From Gordionus sp. m RMFG-2023 (taxonomy: Eukaryota > Nematomorpha > Gordioida > Chordodea > Parachordodidae): a DNA stretch of 64,000 nt. The notes under the pieces are model-generated. The model did not search any database and was not told where the DNA came from. It saw only the letters and a program-made list of their open reading frames with translations. Positions 15,001 to 30,000 of this stretch are shown one piece after another. A program made the position numbers and the translations under genes. Every line of letters begins with the position of its first letter. Position 1 is the stretch's first letter. The stretch covers positions 248,001 to 312,000 of the forward strand of contig NC_088775.1 of NCBI RefSeq assembly GCF_954871325.1, written 5' to 3'.

Positions 15001-18000
15001 AGCTCTATAATGCATCCTCATAAAATATATTTTTTAATTTAAATTTCATCTTTTGTTATTTTGTTAGGAAGCTCACATGGTAAAGTCTTTTAGCAAAATT
15101 AGAGAATATAACAAATTATGATAGTTCCCACTTAGTATAAAATTATGGGCATCTATCATAAACCGATTTTTATTTGCATAAATTTTTGACTTTTAATTTC
15201 TAGGCTATGCTTTGGTGTTGTTAAACAGTACGATTTTAGCCGATATTAAACGGCGAACTCAGTATATTATCCAGAAAAAAATATTACACTAGCCTGAAGA
15301 TTTGCTCAAACATAGATGACACAGAGGTTTGAATATCAATTTGCAAAATTTGGGAGCCTGGGCAATATTTTTCTGGCGAAAATATCGAGTTAGTCGTATT
15401 AAAAACCGGCTCAAATCTAACCGTTTTACAACACCAATATTTTATGCGATAAGGCAGATTTTATTACATAAAACTATATTGAACAAAATACGCATTAAGA
15501 GAATCTACAAACGGAAATTCTCATCCTACATTAACCCAAAACAACTTTATTTTCGACTCGACGATATCGTCTCTTCAACACGATAACGCCACGCAATACA
15601 TTCGGTTAAATACGAGCGCTCAACCCATCTGCATATTTTTGGTGGACCCAAAAAGTCCAAAAACTTTAACCTACGTCAACTCTCCCGTATTATCCGGTTC
15701 TAATAAATCCCTTTTCGAAGTTTCGAAATATATGCCCTACGAAGCTGGATCTCACATGATTTACAATCTTTGGCTGGCAGATATGGAGAAAAGATTGTGC
15801 ACTCCGGGAATATTTTACGAAGCGGGTCCCAAGTATTATTCTAATGTGGTGTTAAAATTACACAGCGATTACTACAACAGAAGGAAAAAGAGATTTGAAA
15901 GGATAAAGAGAAGAAAATTTTCAGCCAGAATAGAATCCAATAAGTCGGGTAAACATCAATATTTATTTGGGAAGAGCTATACCTCTCTGCACCTCAATCA
16001 AGGAATTAATATAGTTGATACTGTACTGGCTAATTTAGTTATAGGAGTAGGAAATAATAAAAAACTTGATTTGAAAGATACTTTGGATGTAGAGTTTCTA
16101 ACTAATACAAAGAAAGCGAGAAATGTGCCAAACAAAAACGAGGAAAAGTCAATTGAGAATATAAATAGTGAACGAGTTATGAAAGAAAAACGCGGAAAAA
16201 TTTCAGGATCCTATAGTAAAGATGCTAACAAAGAAAAGATTAAAAAAATAAGCAGTGTTTTCCAAGAGAGATTTGAGACAAGTCAAATGGGATGGATAAA
16301 TAATGATAAATCTTTGGTATTAAATGACAATAAAGTCAGGGATATTAAATTGGACAAATTCTCTCTGATGAGAAATAAACGTCAAGTAGAAAATGAGGAA
16401 TGTCACTGCCCACATCGCGAGAATCCAACCAATTATCACTGTGCCCAAGGCGCAGCGGGAAAGCTTCCACCCATCATCCTCACTAAAGGACCTTACTCAT
16501 TACTCAATTATACTGGAATAAAAAATATATCGTCTTACATGGTCAAGACGACTTTCGGGTTTAACCTGTTTCGCGTAGGAGGGTTTGAGCATGTGACTTA
16601 TAAGGATCCGTTGTCTTCTAACGATAATAATACCAACGCAACTATAGATGATGCTGGTACCGACGAAAATGTTATTAATCCAAATCATACAGGTGTAAGG
16701 CCTCTCCTACTCAGTTTTTTGGTCAACATTCTCAAAGCTATCTTTAATAACCTACCAAATGGGTTAAAAACAAGGCACAGCGAGAAATATAGGTTACTGG
16801 CTCCATTTTTAGAGGGACAACCTAGGGACTATGTGAAAATATGGTACGACAACAGGGTCATGCCTAGCATGCCATCCTTTCTCTCGCTATTTAATAACGC
16901 CTATCTTAAATTTCGGATATCGGAAAAAATTAACCAAAGTAAAAAGTCTAGAGCTCCTATTTCTCCTATGGTGAGTATATTTGCCATCTTAACCTAATAA
17001 GTTATGTATTTACTTTATTAGTGTCCAAATATATTTATAGGTTATTGTACTTAATAAAGAAACATCTAACATATTTAATTCTAATCATTATTAATTTGAG
17101 AATAGGACAGGACAAGAATAATTATGGAAAAAATAATTCAGAAATTAATTACTAGATTAAAAGGTTAAAACAGAAATATATTAATTTAGATTACAATATT
17201 TTTTACTAGATAATCAAACTTATTATTTACCATTATTAGGTACATAATTTTTTAATTATAAAAGTTTAAAATATCTATAGAGAATAATTATATTTTAAAA
17301 AACATTAAAACAAACTACTATGTAAGAAAATAACTAAAATGTAAAAAAAAATTATATTTAGTAATAAAAATTAGAAGAAGTATGTTCCTGGAGGGTATTA
17401 ATATTAAATCCCTGAAAAAGTTTGTGGAATAAAAACTCAACATAAAAAAATAGAGAAATTAACTTGACGGAAAATAAAACATAGGAATAAAAGCCTCAGA
17501 AAAAAAAATCAATTAAACTTAAGGGAAAAAACAGCATAAAAATTTGTAGAAAATAATCTTATAAATAAAAACCTTGGGGAAAAAATTTCTATTGTTAAAA
17601 CGAAAATATAACTAAACATGAAACAAAAAATGCTATCTTTTAAAAGTAATGGAAATTTTTTAAATATTTATTTTATCAGTCATAATAATGTCCATTCCAC
17701 TTTAATCAAAAGATTATATTTTTTAATGCATTTTTATTATAATTTCTTTTAGATAATGGAGATTTTTTCCCATAATTTTTCTTATGTTTTTTCCTCGGTC
17801 TTTAAAATCGTTTGGATGACAAGATTTGGTCTTTACAATTCAATTAATTTCCATTTAGCAAAATACTCTGAAAATTTATATCATTAAGGTACAAAATTCA
17901 TAAAAATATATTAGCATGCTTTCAATTTTGTCCAAATGAATTTCTATCTCAATTTATCTAGAAGTGTAGCTAAAAATGTAGTGCTATGCATTCCAATTAA

Positions 18001-21000
18001 ATTCATTTATTTAATATCTTTTCTTCAGAGTTGTAAAAGTAAAAAATTTAGGATTATAATAAATATTTTTAATTTTTATATTTAATTATTTATTTTTTTT
18101 AATATAATTTGAGTTTTCTTATAATTTAAGTTTTCATAGAATTTAAATTTGTTATAAATTTAAATTTTCATAAAAATATAACAAAATTTCAACCATAAGT
18201 TAATGAATCATTTACCAGTTATGGGAAAATGTCTTATCATATCTGTATGGGTTTTTTTGTTACCTTGAATTTATATAAAAATAGAATATTTTGTTATATT
18301 TAATAAATATGTAGATGAATGGAAATTACAACATTGACGATTATGGCATTCTAGTTGTAAATCACCCGATAAAATCACATTACCATCTTGTACAAGATAT
18401 GAGGTTTGTTGTATTATAAAATTTAAACATTTTTGATTTCAATTCTCACCTTCAAAAAGAACAGTATGCCTTTAAGCCAATGGTTTTAAATATAAAGCAA
18501 AAAAATCTATTTTTGTAATTTTTCTTTTGAAAATTTAAAAAGGAAATGAATTGGAACAAGATCCGACAATGCTATAATCAATATAATTATAGCCCGAATA
18601 CATTCCATAATAAAAAAAATATATCCTATTTTTAAATGTAAAAGTTTCCCTGTTTTTATAAATCCCTAAAAAAAGTCTATCTGAAGAACAAAAACTTAGG
18701 TATATTAAGAGAAAACTGGAAAATTAAATCTCACAAAAAAATGTTAGAATATAAGTCTTCGGAAATAAAATTGAAATATTTTTTTTTAAATTATGGATAT
18801 GTTCGAAATCTCTCAATTTTCTCTCGTTCATTAAGGGCAAATTTTTAAATTTGAAAAGTCTGATAAATGTATTCCAATATATGTAGTGAAGCGATTGTCG
18901 AGGTAACAATGTTAAAGCGAATGACCTTTTAATCCTCATGCAAAATAACCTTAAATTTGTTATAAAAAATGATTTTTTATATATATATTTTGAAACATAC
19001 TATCTGCCTGATTAGTTTATATTTCAAAGTTATTAATAAATGTCAATTTATTACATTTTGTTCAATGTAACAAAAAAAGTTGTGCTCTTTACTTTAGTAC
19101 CATAACACCGGTGCTTAGCCATTTTACCCTGATAAGGGGTAAAATGGCGAAAATGAGATATTTCTCATAATTGATTATAACTCCTAAAGTATTATAGGTA
19201 GATGGTTACCCTTTTTTATTTTGTAGGTGAGGAAATGAGCTACATAGAAATTTATAATTTGTTTGGCATTTGTTTGTTTTTGGTAAAAATGAAAAATACC
19301 AATCGTCTTATCCAGGTTTTCCCTAAATAGCTCGTATAAACCTCTAAAGAATAGCCCTAGACCCTGATAATCTATTATTTAACTTTCATCTTTTAAATCA
19401 AATAAAGTATTATTTTGTATAGAATAGGGTTTTATTAGACAATATCTTCCTGGCTTATCGAGTTAGAGTTTTTAAAATATTTATGTGGAAATCTATATCA
19501 AATCAACTGAAGATTATACCGGACTCTTTTCGAATTTTGTAAATATTTGTGTGATGGTAGTATACACACTAACTTTTAAAAATATAAAATTTTAGTTCCC
19601 AACTCAGCTGATTTCATGTCATGAGATATTGCCATCTTTAAAAACGTGAAAATTCCAAATTTCACATTTAATCTTATAATATTTCAAAAAGTAATTAAGC
19701 TAAAAACATATTATAAATTTTATTAAATAAGCTCTTTAACAGGCATGATATCTAACTTAACTTGTTGATGATAAGTCTATTGCCAAAAAACTGGAAATAG
19801 AAAACGGGAAATACCTATAAAATAAAAATTGCTCTTTGTTTTCTTTTAAATTTTTTTTTAGACATTATACTTCCTAATATTTGTATAAAATCCTAAGATT
19901 GGGACAAATACTGGGCCAAGAGTTATTACACCTTAAATATGAGTAGTATGGCTAAAAATCGTTCATAAATATCATTTATATTAAGGTATGTTTTTAAAAA
20001 ATAGATGGGGGACATTGATTGCCCTTGAGGCAGGAATATGTTTAGAAAAAGTTTGAGCCGGATTAGGCTTAAGTTTTAAATAAAATATATATATTTTGGC
20101 TAATAATTTTTTATATGTTTATAGAATGGTCATTAACTATTGAAAAAATTAAATAATTTCTATATAATAAATTTGGAGCCAGGGACAAATAATTTTTATT
20201 TCGAGTTGGGCTTGCTTCCAAATTATGGCATTTTGCGTTATATTTTAAATAATACAATACAATTTGCCAAATGTTCTTTTGCCTTTTTTATGGTTTAAAG
20301 CATAAAATCGTATTTTTTAGAATTTTGGTTTAATGCTATTATTGACATATATTTCCCACTTCTATAAAAAATAATTACTATGTATTTGGTATAATAGAGG
20401 TTTTAGGCTGCTATACTACTTATATTTAAAATGTAATAGCTCTTGGCCCAGTACTTGTCCAAGTGTAGAATTTTGTACAAATATTAGGGAGCATAATGTC
20501 TATCTATAAAAAAAATTTGAATGAAAAGAAATAGCTATTTTTGGTTTTCTATTTCCGGTTTTTGGTAATAGACTTATTTTCAATAAAATAAATTTTATAT
20601 CATATATTTAAATTATGTTTTTACTTAATTATTTCTTGAGATATATTTAAAAATGAATGAAATGCATTTTAAAATTTTGGTTTTTTTTTAAAGATGGACA
20701 TATATCAAAGAGTAAACCAATTTGAAAAGTAAAATTCTATATTATTATTAGTTATTGAAGTGGGTCGGTCGGGTTGAGAATCGACATTTTTTGATTTATT
20801 AATATTTGTTTTTTCTTAAAAAAGTTATAATTATTAGAGTTTGATACTTAGAAAAAATCCGTACCCTAACACTGACCCCTGGATTAGATCCCCCACCCAC
20901 ACTAATTAGATAAATAAGTTAGATATAGAAATATCATGATCATATATTCATTTTTAACAGTTTTCGAACTGTTTAACTACGAAAAAATAATTCGAATTCA

Positions 21001-24000
21001 CGACTCGACTCAGGAACCTGGCTAGTAATTCTGCTTGAGCGGCTAATTGAGTTGTTCAAGTCGGTATCGTAACTTGACTCTCTATCAAAACTATTTATAT
21101 GTTTGGATAGTAAAATATTTAAAAAAATATAAAATAATTATTTTCGTAAAATTAATGTAATATTAATCTTTATCTCGCCTTCATTTAAGGAGAAATTTTT
21201 GATGGTTACGAAAATGACTTGTTCTTATATAACTCGGTTTTTTTTGTCTCATAGATTTTAAAAAAATAATTTTCATTATTCTACTTCCTATAACAAATTT
21301 TATTTTATGCAAATATATTTGAGGTACAGGGTATTTAACATTATCTTATTTCATAAAGCTTGACTTTAGCTGTCTACCTGACTGTAGCCATTGCTATATT
21401 ATCGTCTCTATCGTTCGTACCGGCATCGTGCGCCACTTATTTGGTGCTAGAAAAAGTGACTCACTCCAAACATCTTCAAATGGTATCGAGCGTACACCCA
21501 TGGTCTTATTGGTTGGCGAATTTCACTTGCGATTTTATATCCTACGTCATAACTATGACACTCGTTGTACTCTTGTTCGTGGCATTCGATGAAAAATTTT
21601 TGATCCATTTTGGCAGTTTTCAGTCTTTTCTACTCCTGCTCATGTTATATGGGTTAGTATTTTTATAAAAGAAGGGTTCTTAAATAAAATTTTCGATATT
21701 TTTTTAATTTACATTTAAAAAAATGTAGACAAATTTACTAAGAAAAATATACTCTTATTGGGCAAAGGCTATATTTTTCCCCATAGGTAGTAATCTACCA
21801 TTATTAATAGTTTTAAAAGCTAAAATCTTGAAGCTTACTTAATAATCAAGCCACTATTTATAAATTGTTGAATGTAAGTAAATAAATTAAATTACATATT
21901 GTATATATTAAAGTTTTCCAAAGATATCTTATCATATTAAGTTGGTCTGCCAAACTCTTAATAATCTCTATTTAGCAACTAATGAATTGCTAATTTCACA
22001 TATTATTGATTAATATTACACTCCTTAATTCTCCAATAATCATTTTTCCTGAAATACTATATGTTGCTTTCTATAACTCAAGCTATACGCTTAGCCATAA
22101 ATATTTTACAGAGTTAGGGGTGGGGAGAGGGTTGATTTTTTTTAGAACATTAAGAATTTATTAGAACTAATCATCATATTAAATTCATATGAACTAATCA
22201 TCATATTATACTTATATAAACTAATCATATTTAAAAATTTGATAATTTAGAAAATAAATAATAAAAATTGGAAAAATGCAAAATATTAAGAGCGAATATA
22301 ATACGTTAAAAAATATAGGTATATAAATCGGTATGTATATAAAATTAAACAATAATGATTTAAAAAGTTTGTCAAAATAATAAAAAATTTGATCTTCTTT
22401 TCAATTTGCACAATTTTTTTAATAATTTGTGCTGGGTATTAGATTTTGATGAGTGAAGCGTCGACTCAATCAATTTTAAGATGTCATACTTTTGATATAG
22501 GTTTTTATTCTATGAAATGAGGAAAACCTCTCATTTGTAATTGGTATCATTACCAAAATATACAGTAATTTTAATGTATTTGGAAAACTTGTAAAATATA
22601 TTTTAATGTGTAGAATGGAGGATCTTCAGAAATTAATCTTTCGAATAATTTAAATTCTGAAATATATTGGCTTTCAAATACATTTAAATCCTCTGAATAA
22701 AATTTAATTTAAATATTTAATTTTTCAATATCCATGATTCGATATATTCTCAAATCAGAGGGAGTTATGAGATATAGTATTTAATTTAAATTGGATAGGG
22801 TCATTTGATAAATTATAAATCGTTCATTGATTTGAGTCAAACATTAAAAAGTAAAATAAAAAGGGTTATTTTATAATGATTCTCAATTGAGTCCACTTTA
22901 ATATTGGAACGATTTATTTGTTGGTAAAGTCGAGGCTCTAAGCCAAAAATGAAGATGTTAGATAAATTCTCCTTCCCAGTTGATCGGCATATGCACAATA
23001 TATATGCCATGATCTTTCTTTTTAAATATATTCAATTACGTTGATTTATCATATCCGGGGGGGGGGGCACCATGTTATAAATTAGGTTCGATTTCAAGTC
23101 AGTCGGTGTAATATTGATCTATTACGGTGCAGATTTCTAGTCAAACAATAATTATGGACATAAAAATTTTATTAAACTACAAAAAAGCATAAAATGAATA
23201 TTTATAACATTTTAAAATTAGTCTAGAAGGGAATAAGGTATATATATGTATTATAAGATAATGATACATATTTAAACGAAAAACATAGTTATATTACGGC
23301 CTCAATTTCAATATCCACATATAATTGAAAGTTAAATTTAAACAGCTATTTTATCAGATCGTTATGGCTAACATCCTACATATCCAAGACAATGGAGCTA
23401 AAAGCATTCCGCAGATGCTGAAAATCTTTTGCAGGCTATTACGAAGCCACATTTTTAATATAAATTATGTGTATATTTTTTATTAAATTATGTGTATATT
23501 TTTTATTAAATTATACATATTTTAGCAAAATGCTACAAAAAATTGATTTGGATTTAAGGGAGGTTATGAATAGGGCAAAGGATAATGTTGAAATATTAAC
23601 AAATATCAGAGATAATATGGATGAAAATTTCGTAGATATACGAGAAAGTAAAGGAGATCGCGCATATGTTTGGGATTAAAATTTTTGAACCTAGAGTAGT
23701 TTTTAGACAGTCCAATCGCTTAAATATTGATACACCACGATTGAGGATTTTTATAAAATAAATATTTTATTCCTCTTATTGATACATTTTTATTTCAATT
23801 GCATGAAAAAGTAAAGGAGATCGCTAATATGTTTGGGATTAAAATTTTTGAACCTAGAGTAGTTTTTAGACAGTCCAATCGCTTAAATATTGATACACCT
23901 ACGATTGAGGATTTTTATAAAATAAATATTTTATTCCCCTTATTGATACATTTTTATTTCAATTGCATGAAAGATTTATTAGTCACAATTTTATTTTAAA

Positions 24001-27000
24001 AATGCTTTTATTTTCTTCTGCTAGTTGAGTCTGAATTGTTGATTACACTTGAAACGCGAGAGGATATTAAGAAAATCTCATTTTATTCTGATGATTTATC
24101 AGGATCGCATGATAAGTTTCTTTGTGATGTCGTATTTTGGTATAAAAATCTTGATAAAATAGAATACTCTTTGAGACAAAAAAATGCTTTGCAGGTCCTT
24201 TCCATAATTGCACTTAAGATTCTCTGCCTATTTTTAATAAAAGTATTGCATTTGCAACATGAATTATTTATATTTTGATTCATTTGTATTAATTAAATAT
24301 GTATAAATTATTTTTTTTTTTTAAATACCGTTACAAGAATTACTCTATATAATTTATTGAATCTATGTTTTTTTAAATATAGTTTTATATAGACATCCTG
24401 ATTCGCCTCGACAGCATTTTCTGGCTTCGCGGCGTTTGTTAAAGTTATTTAAAATCGCATGCGGTCTAAAAGATCGGCGGAAGCGTCAAATATTTTTCTA
24501 CACTTAAATTTTTTATAATTTTAAATTTATATATATTCATTGCGAAACACTTTTACAAATAAAATTTATACTTTATTATGTTTATAACTATAATTTAATC
24601 GATTTTATTAAAGTTTATAGAAATATATTACGAATAAATATTATTTATTATTAAGATTTAAAGTACATAATAATGATCTTTTAGAGAGAGTTCAGAGTGA
24701 GCCCAGCTATAGAAAATACACGCTACGCTGGGTGTGCTCATAGCTGGAACTCACAGGACCTTTCTAGCTAATATTGAACAGTTTAGGAAGATCCAATCGC
24801 TCTTATCTTCCAAAAATCTAATACATCTTTTATCTCCAAATTATAAGGCGAAAATAATGAATAACACTCTTTTTCTAAACTAGTTTCTGATTTCTAAAAA
24901 AAATTGAATATTATTTGCCTAATTTTAGTTTGTTACCTTTTTTAAAATAATTTCATTACTATTTTTAAATAGAATAACCTTATTTTGCTAAGCTTGAAAA
25001 TTCTGAAAAAGTGAACCACCTAATTATATGAGTCATCGGTGCCACTATTAAAGGAAAAAAATGAATAAATTCCATTTTTTCTGAATATTTATAATATAAT
25101 AAAATGTTCCTTATACCTAAATATGGGTAAATATACTTGGTTTATGGAAAGGTCATTTTAAGGAAAACATTTATAATTTTATTTAAGTTAAACAATCAAG
25201 CAAACGCGTTTATATAATATCACCATTCAAATCATGTTACTTGTTTCAAAAATAATGAAAGTTTTATAAATAAAAATGAAATTAGATAATAAATTTATTT
25301 TTTTACATGGAAAAATATTATGCATTTTAGGTTGTATTGATATTGAATAAATGAAATTTATTTAAATAAATGAATATATTTTAATTATTATTTTTCATAT
25401 TTACTATTTCTTTAGACGTTAAAAGGCATTGCCTCGTGTTGACCGCTACTAGATTAATATAACATTTATAAGACATTAATAATCTTCATACTGAAATAAT
25501 TAAATTATTATAATTTTAATAATTTAATTTATAATTTTTAAAAAATTTTCCCAAATCGTTATTTGGATATAGGATTTTTTATTGGACTATGAAAATTTAT
25601 TGCAAAATTAAATAAGGATATAAGCCTTTTACAAGTTGCTTCGCTTATGATAAAATAATAATATATTTAAAAATTTGAAAAAATAATTACTACCAAATAT
25701 TTAAGATGGGCAATTATACCATATATGTATCCTTTGACCTGGATTTTTCAAAACCCCGGGACTGGCCTTGTGGTAATGTCCAGCTTAAATTTGCTAATAG
25801 GGGCTGTTTGCACCTTAATAACGTCAGTCTTAGAAGTGATTGAAATTGATGGAATTGAGAAAATTAACAACATACTGAAAAACGTTTTTTTGATTTTTCC
25901 TCAATACGGTTTATGCCGAGGTCTGCTGAACATAGCTCTTAATAACATCATAAAAGACATGGCTGACAGGTTTATAGTTTTGTTATATAACAAATATTTT
26001 TCAATACACAAAATTAATTTTTTTAAAATCCATTATCTGGTTTGGTCCGGCTAAAGATTAACGGGTACTGGAAACCAAATCAAGGCGATTTTAATTCTAT
26101 TAACTATAAATTTTCTTATATTTTACTAAATTTCCTTTATGTTTTACATAAGATTTGGAGGTTCCCCTCCCCTGATATCTCAGTTTGAGTGGAATCATAT
26201 TGGACGAAACCTGGTGAGTTTTGTTATTCTGGGCTTCGCGAGCTTCGGTCTCACCGTTTTGCTGGAATATGGTGTTTTCGATAAGTACTTATGGATCCCC
26301 ATCAAGTCCAAGAGGGAGAGAAAATTTTTGAACAGCTTGCAATCAGCAACTCCTGTACCGATCAATTTCGATGCGAAAGACAAAATGTCTCGGCTTATTG
26401 GCAATAAAGAAAATATTAAAATATTTCCTAAGGGAGCAACAACGAACGAGGAAACGGAAGAAGAGAAGGTGGCGCAGGAGAGGATAAAGGTGGATAAATG
26501 CGATTCCCTAGAAACACCCTTGATTGTTCGAAATGTAACCAAAGTTTACGATAACAACGTTTTGGCTGTGCATAAGGTGGCATTTGTTGCCGAAAAGGGT
26601 GAGTGTTTGGGGCTGTTGGGCGTTAATGGAGCAGGTTAAATAAATTATTATATGTATTAGTTATCAAATTTTAAGTCAATTAAAACTCTCATAATTGTAG
26701 AGTATAAATCTACTATTTGACTTCCAATTTGATAGAGAAGCAAATGAATATTTAGAATCATATTTCTCGTTCTTGGTATTTTATTTTTCCTGGACTAAGA
26801 TTTTCAATGATTGGCAATAAATTAGGTTGGATGCCATATTTCATGTTAATGCCTTTCTACGTGAAAAAGATCGAATCTGTCCCTTTTAGGACCGCCTCTA
26901 ACAGTGACAATAGTTGAATAATAACAGCCTTGTCCCAAATTTTACTTCCTTTTTTTCTGCATTAAAGTGAATGTAATACGCAAGCACTGGATGGGAAACA

Positions 27001-30000
27001 GGTATTTTATAATTTCTACCCCTCCAAAATTATCATTTACAATTTAATGCACTTTTCTCATCTTATATACCCTATTATCCGTATCTACCAGAAAGTTTAT
27101 TGATTGAGTTAAAGGAGATAGATGATTGATAAGGGAATCAAACTGAACCTGAACTTTAAATTAAAACTCATTTAATTATAGTATTGTTTTATTAAAATCA
27201 AGAATGGAAAAAATAATATTTTAGGAAAAACGACGACATTTAAAATGGTTACCGCTGAAACGTCAATCACTGAGGGAAACATATTTGTTCACGGAAAGAG
27301 CATAAGAGAAGAAAGAGAGGCAGCGAGACAATTTATGGGTTATTGCTCACAAGATGACTCGTTAGATCAATTGATGACAACTGTTGAAATCTTGCAATTC
27401 TATTCGTTAATAAAGGGCATTAGTAGAGAGGATGTCCAATCAGTTAAATACTATTATTTAATGAATTAATATTCTAATTAATATTGAAAAATTTATTTCT
27501 AGTAATTCGCTTATTATATATATCATATCAACATAATTCACTTTTTTATGATGCCTGAATTAAAACAAATAAATTAAATAGTCATTGGTATCGATCCATT
27601 ATTTTTATATTTAGTTTTGCCTGGGATATGAAATTTGGTCTGACCCTATCCGCTACACCTTTTTATACTATTTTTTTTAAAAAAATAAGAAATATTTTTA
27701 AAACAATTCAAATAATTTGCTAAATTTTTCGTACCAAAAATGATATACTTTATAAAATACTATGTTTTAAATACATGGTATTTAGATGATGGCTTCAGAG
27801 CCTATGACATATCTTTAATGAGCACTATTCCGGACATTTTTAACAATCTTATGCAGACTAAAGGTTTATCTCTTGATATGTCAAAATCGCAATTTTCTCC
27901 CACAAATTCTATTATCCTAATCATCTATTTTAAATCTTCCAACTGAAAATTAGGACCTTTTTATACAAGGCGTATTCTGAGTAGCTTGTGATTATACATA
28001 CATAGATATTTAGGCACTATCTATAAAAATGCCTCCGCGATTAGTTAGGGCGAAATCTAGGAAATAAAAAAATATTCAGACATATTTAACATAATTTTTA
28101 TCCCACTTGTCACTAACACTGTTCTGGAGGAATACATTTCCGATAAAATAAAAATTTTAAATTCAAAACGCGCTTAAATAAAATGATTTAAAATTGGAAA
28201 AGCCGCGAACATGTACAAAATAAACAAATAAAATTTTAAAAAATAAAGATGAATATAGAGTAAATATCTTGTTTTTTTAATATATACATGCGCTATATTT
28301 TTATAATCATTAAATTGTTTTTATATCTCTTTGTTTTGAATTGGTTTTTTAAATATAAACTCAAAAAATTTTTTAAAATAATCTATTATAAGGTAATTTA
28401 TTATTGATTTTGAAAATTAAACACCCTGATGCCAAATAATAATTTAGCAATTTCAGTGCAGGATTGACAAAATAATACTTACCTTATTTAAAAAAATTAC
28501 ACATTGTTCGTTGCTCGAGAAATAGTCTATATAAATTATTTTTATTATCAAAAAATTGAACTAAATTAAGTGGTTGAAATGATAAAGGATTGAACTATTT
28601 GATAAAATATATAAATAGATGAGTGGTTAATTTTAGGCATTTTTAACATCCTGATAATAATTTATAAAATATTATCATTAAATAGATGATGATAAAATGA
28701 AAATTGTAATTTTTAATTTATTATATAATTCTTGAATAATAATTTATGCCCAGTTCAAACTTACCATGTTTAGATTAGGCCAGAAAATCAGCTTTCTCTT
28801 CAACTCATCTAGCTCAAAAACTATTAAAGATACAGCTTGGATTCAATTTTTATTTTAAAGAATAATGATTCTACACTTTGATATTAAATTTGTTTGATAT
28901 ATTACTGATGAGATGTCTAGTAGTCGGTAGTAGTGATTGTTAATATAAGAATTTGGTAAGCAATAGTATTGATTGAGAATATATTTTATTGTTAACTGTT
29001 TATTTAATCTGAATTCTTTTATATAAATTAAAAATTAATGTTTTTAAGACAAAGATTTTATTTGTTGAATATCATTTTTTTAATCAAAATAAGTATCGTC
29101 GATAATATAAAATTTAAGGTAATATTTTCTTTTTTCTTCAATAATATGTATATTTACATAAATACAGTCATATATATATACTTGGTCAATTACATTAATC
29201 GTTAATAAAACATATAAATAGACATGTAAAGTCAAATTGAAATTAACGCTTTAGGCAATAATAAATAAAGAAATATATTATTATAACAATTACTTTTAAA
29301 TGTTTTCTCAAGTTGAAACTTAGTCTTGTTTGATGACAAAACCTTCTGACACATCTTAAAACGAAATTTATAGCCCCTGTTAATTTATTACCGAGATTAA
29401 AATATTGTAAATTTAAGTAAAGAAAATTACATATTATCTTATTATCGGGGAAATTACTTTGTCAAATCTGTACAAAAATTATCTTTAATATCAATCAATC
29501 TCTATTGTTGACATTTTAAATTATTTTGTAAATTAGATTTACAAATTTTTAAATATAAATTTCAAAATTAAATAAAAAGATTATGATTTTGGATTTAATC
29601 ATAAATATATTTTAACAATTTTAGGTATTTATTATATAAAAAAAATAGCTACTTTCTAAATTAGCTAGCTACCGCACACGCTATTTTTTTAAGGTAGCGC
29701 GGTAACGCTCTACTTTAGCAACACTGTTGAGCATTACGATTTTTAACTATTTTAACTAAGATAAAAACGTGTGACTAATTAATTTCCAAAGGGGTAAAGC
29801 TCTTTAAAATATAATGAATATAATCTAACTCATATAATGAACGGTAAGATATATTAAAATTTCATTTAGGTTTTTTAAAATGGAAGTTAAATATATCTCA
29901 CTGTCCATAATTTTTTATCACACTAAGAGCTAAATATTTTAAACTTTTTGATCAATATAACTTACATATTTTCTCTTATAATTAAATATGATTGGAGCAG

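Larger units (their letters stand above)
18404..21358 (+). other. ABCA intron with the fold-back element
   Basis: Includes the short hairpin at 19120 and the long inverted repeat 19590-20760. The segment 20945-21065 has a loose cgactcgactcagg repeat resembling 1640-1705. Otherwise nothing seen. Confidence 0.5.
21653..25705 (+). other. ABCA intron with a hAT relic
   Basis: Holds short tandem repeats (22150, 23463), a G-run (23056), the hAT relic 23464-24278 and a small GC-richer palindromic patch at 24685-24765 (agcccagctata against tagctgga in inverted order). The remainder is AT-rich without content. Confidence 0.5.

Noticed and set aside
15329-15586. 85-codon plus-strand frame before the ECD2 exon
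   Set aside because: Overlaps a MITE (15213-15435) and then runs out of phase with the ECD2 exon that begins near 15500; no similarity.
26195-26542. 115-codon minus-strand frame over the ABCA exon
   Set aside because: Lies entirely opposite a well-supported coding exon (26153-26634) and has no family resemblance; it is a shadow of that exon.
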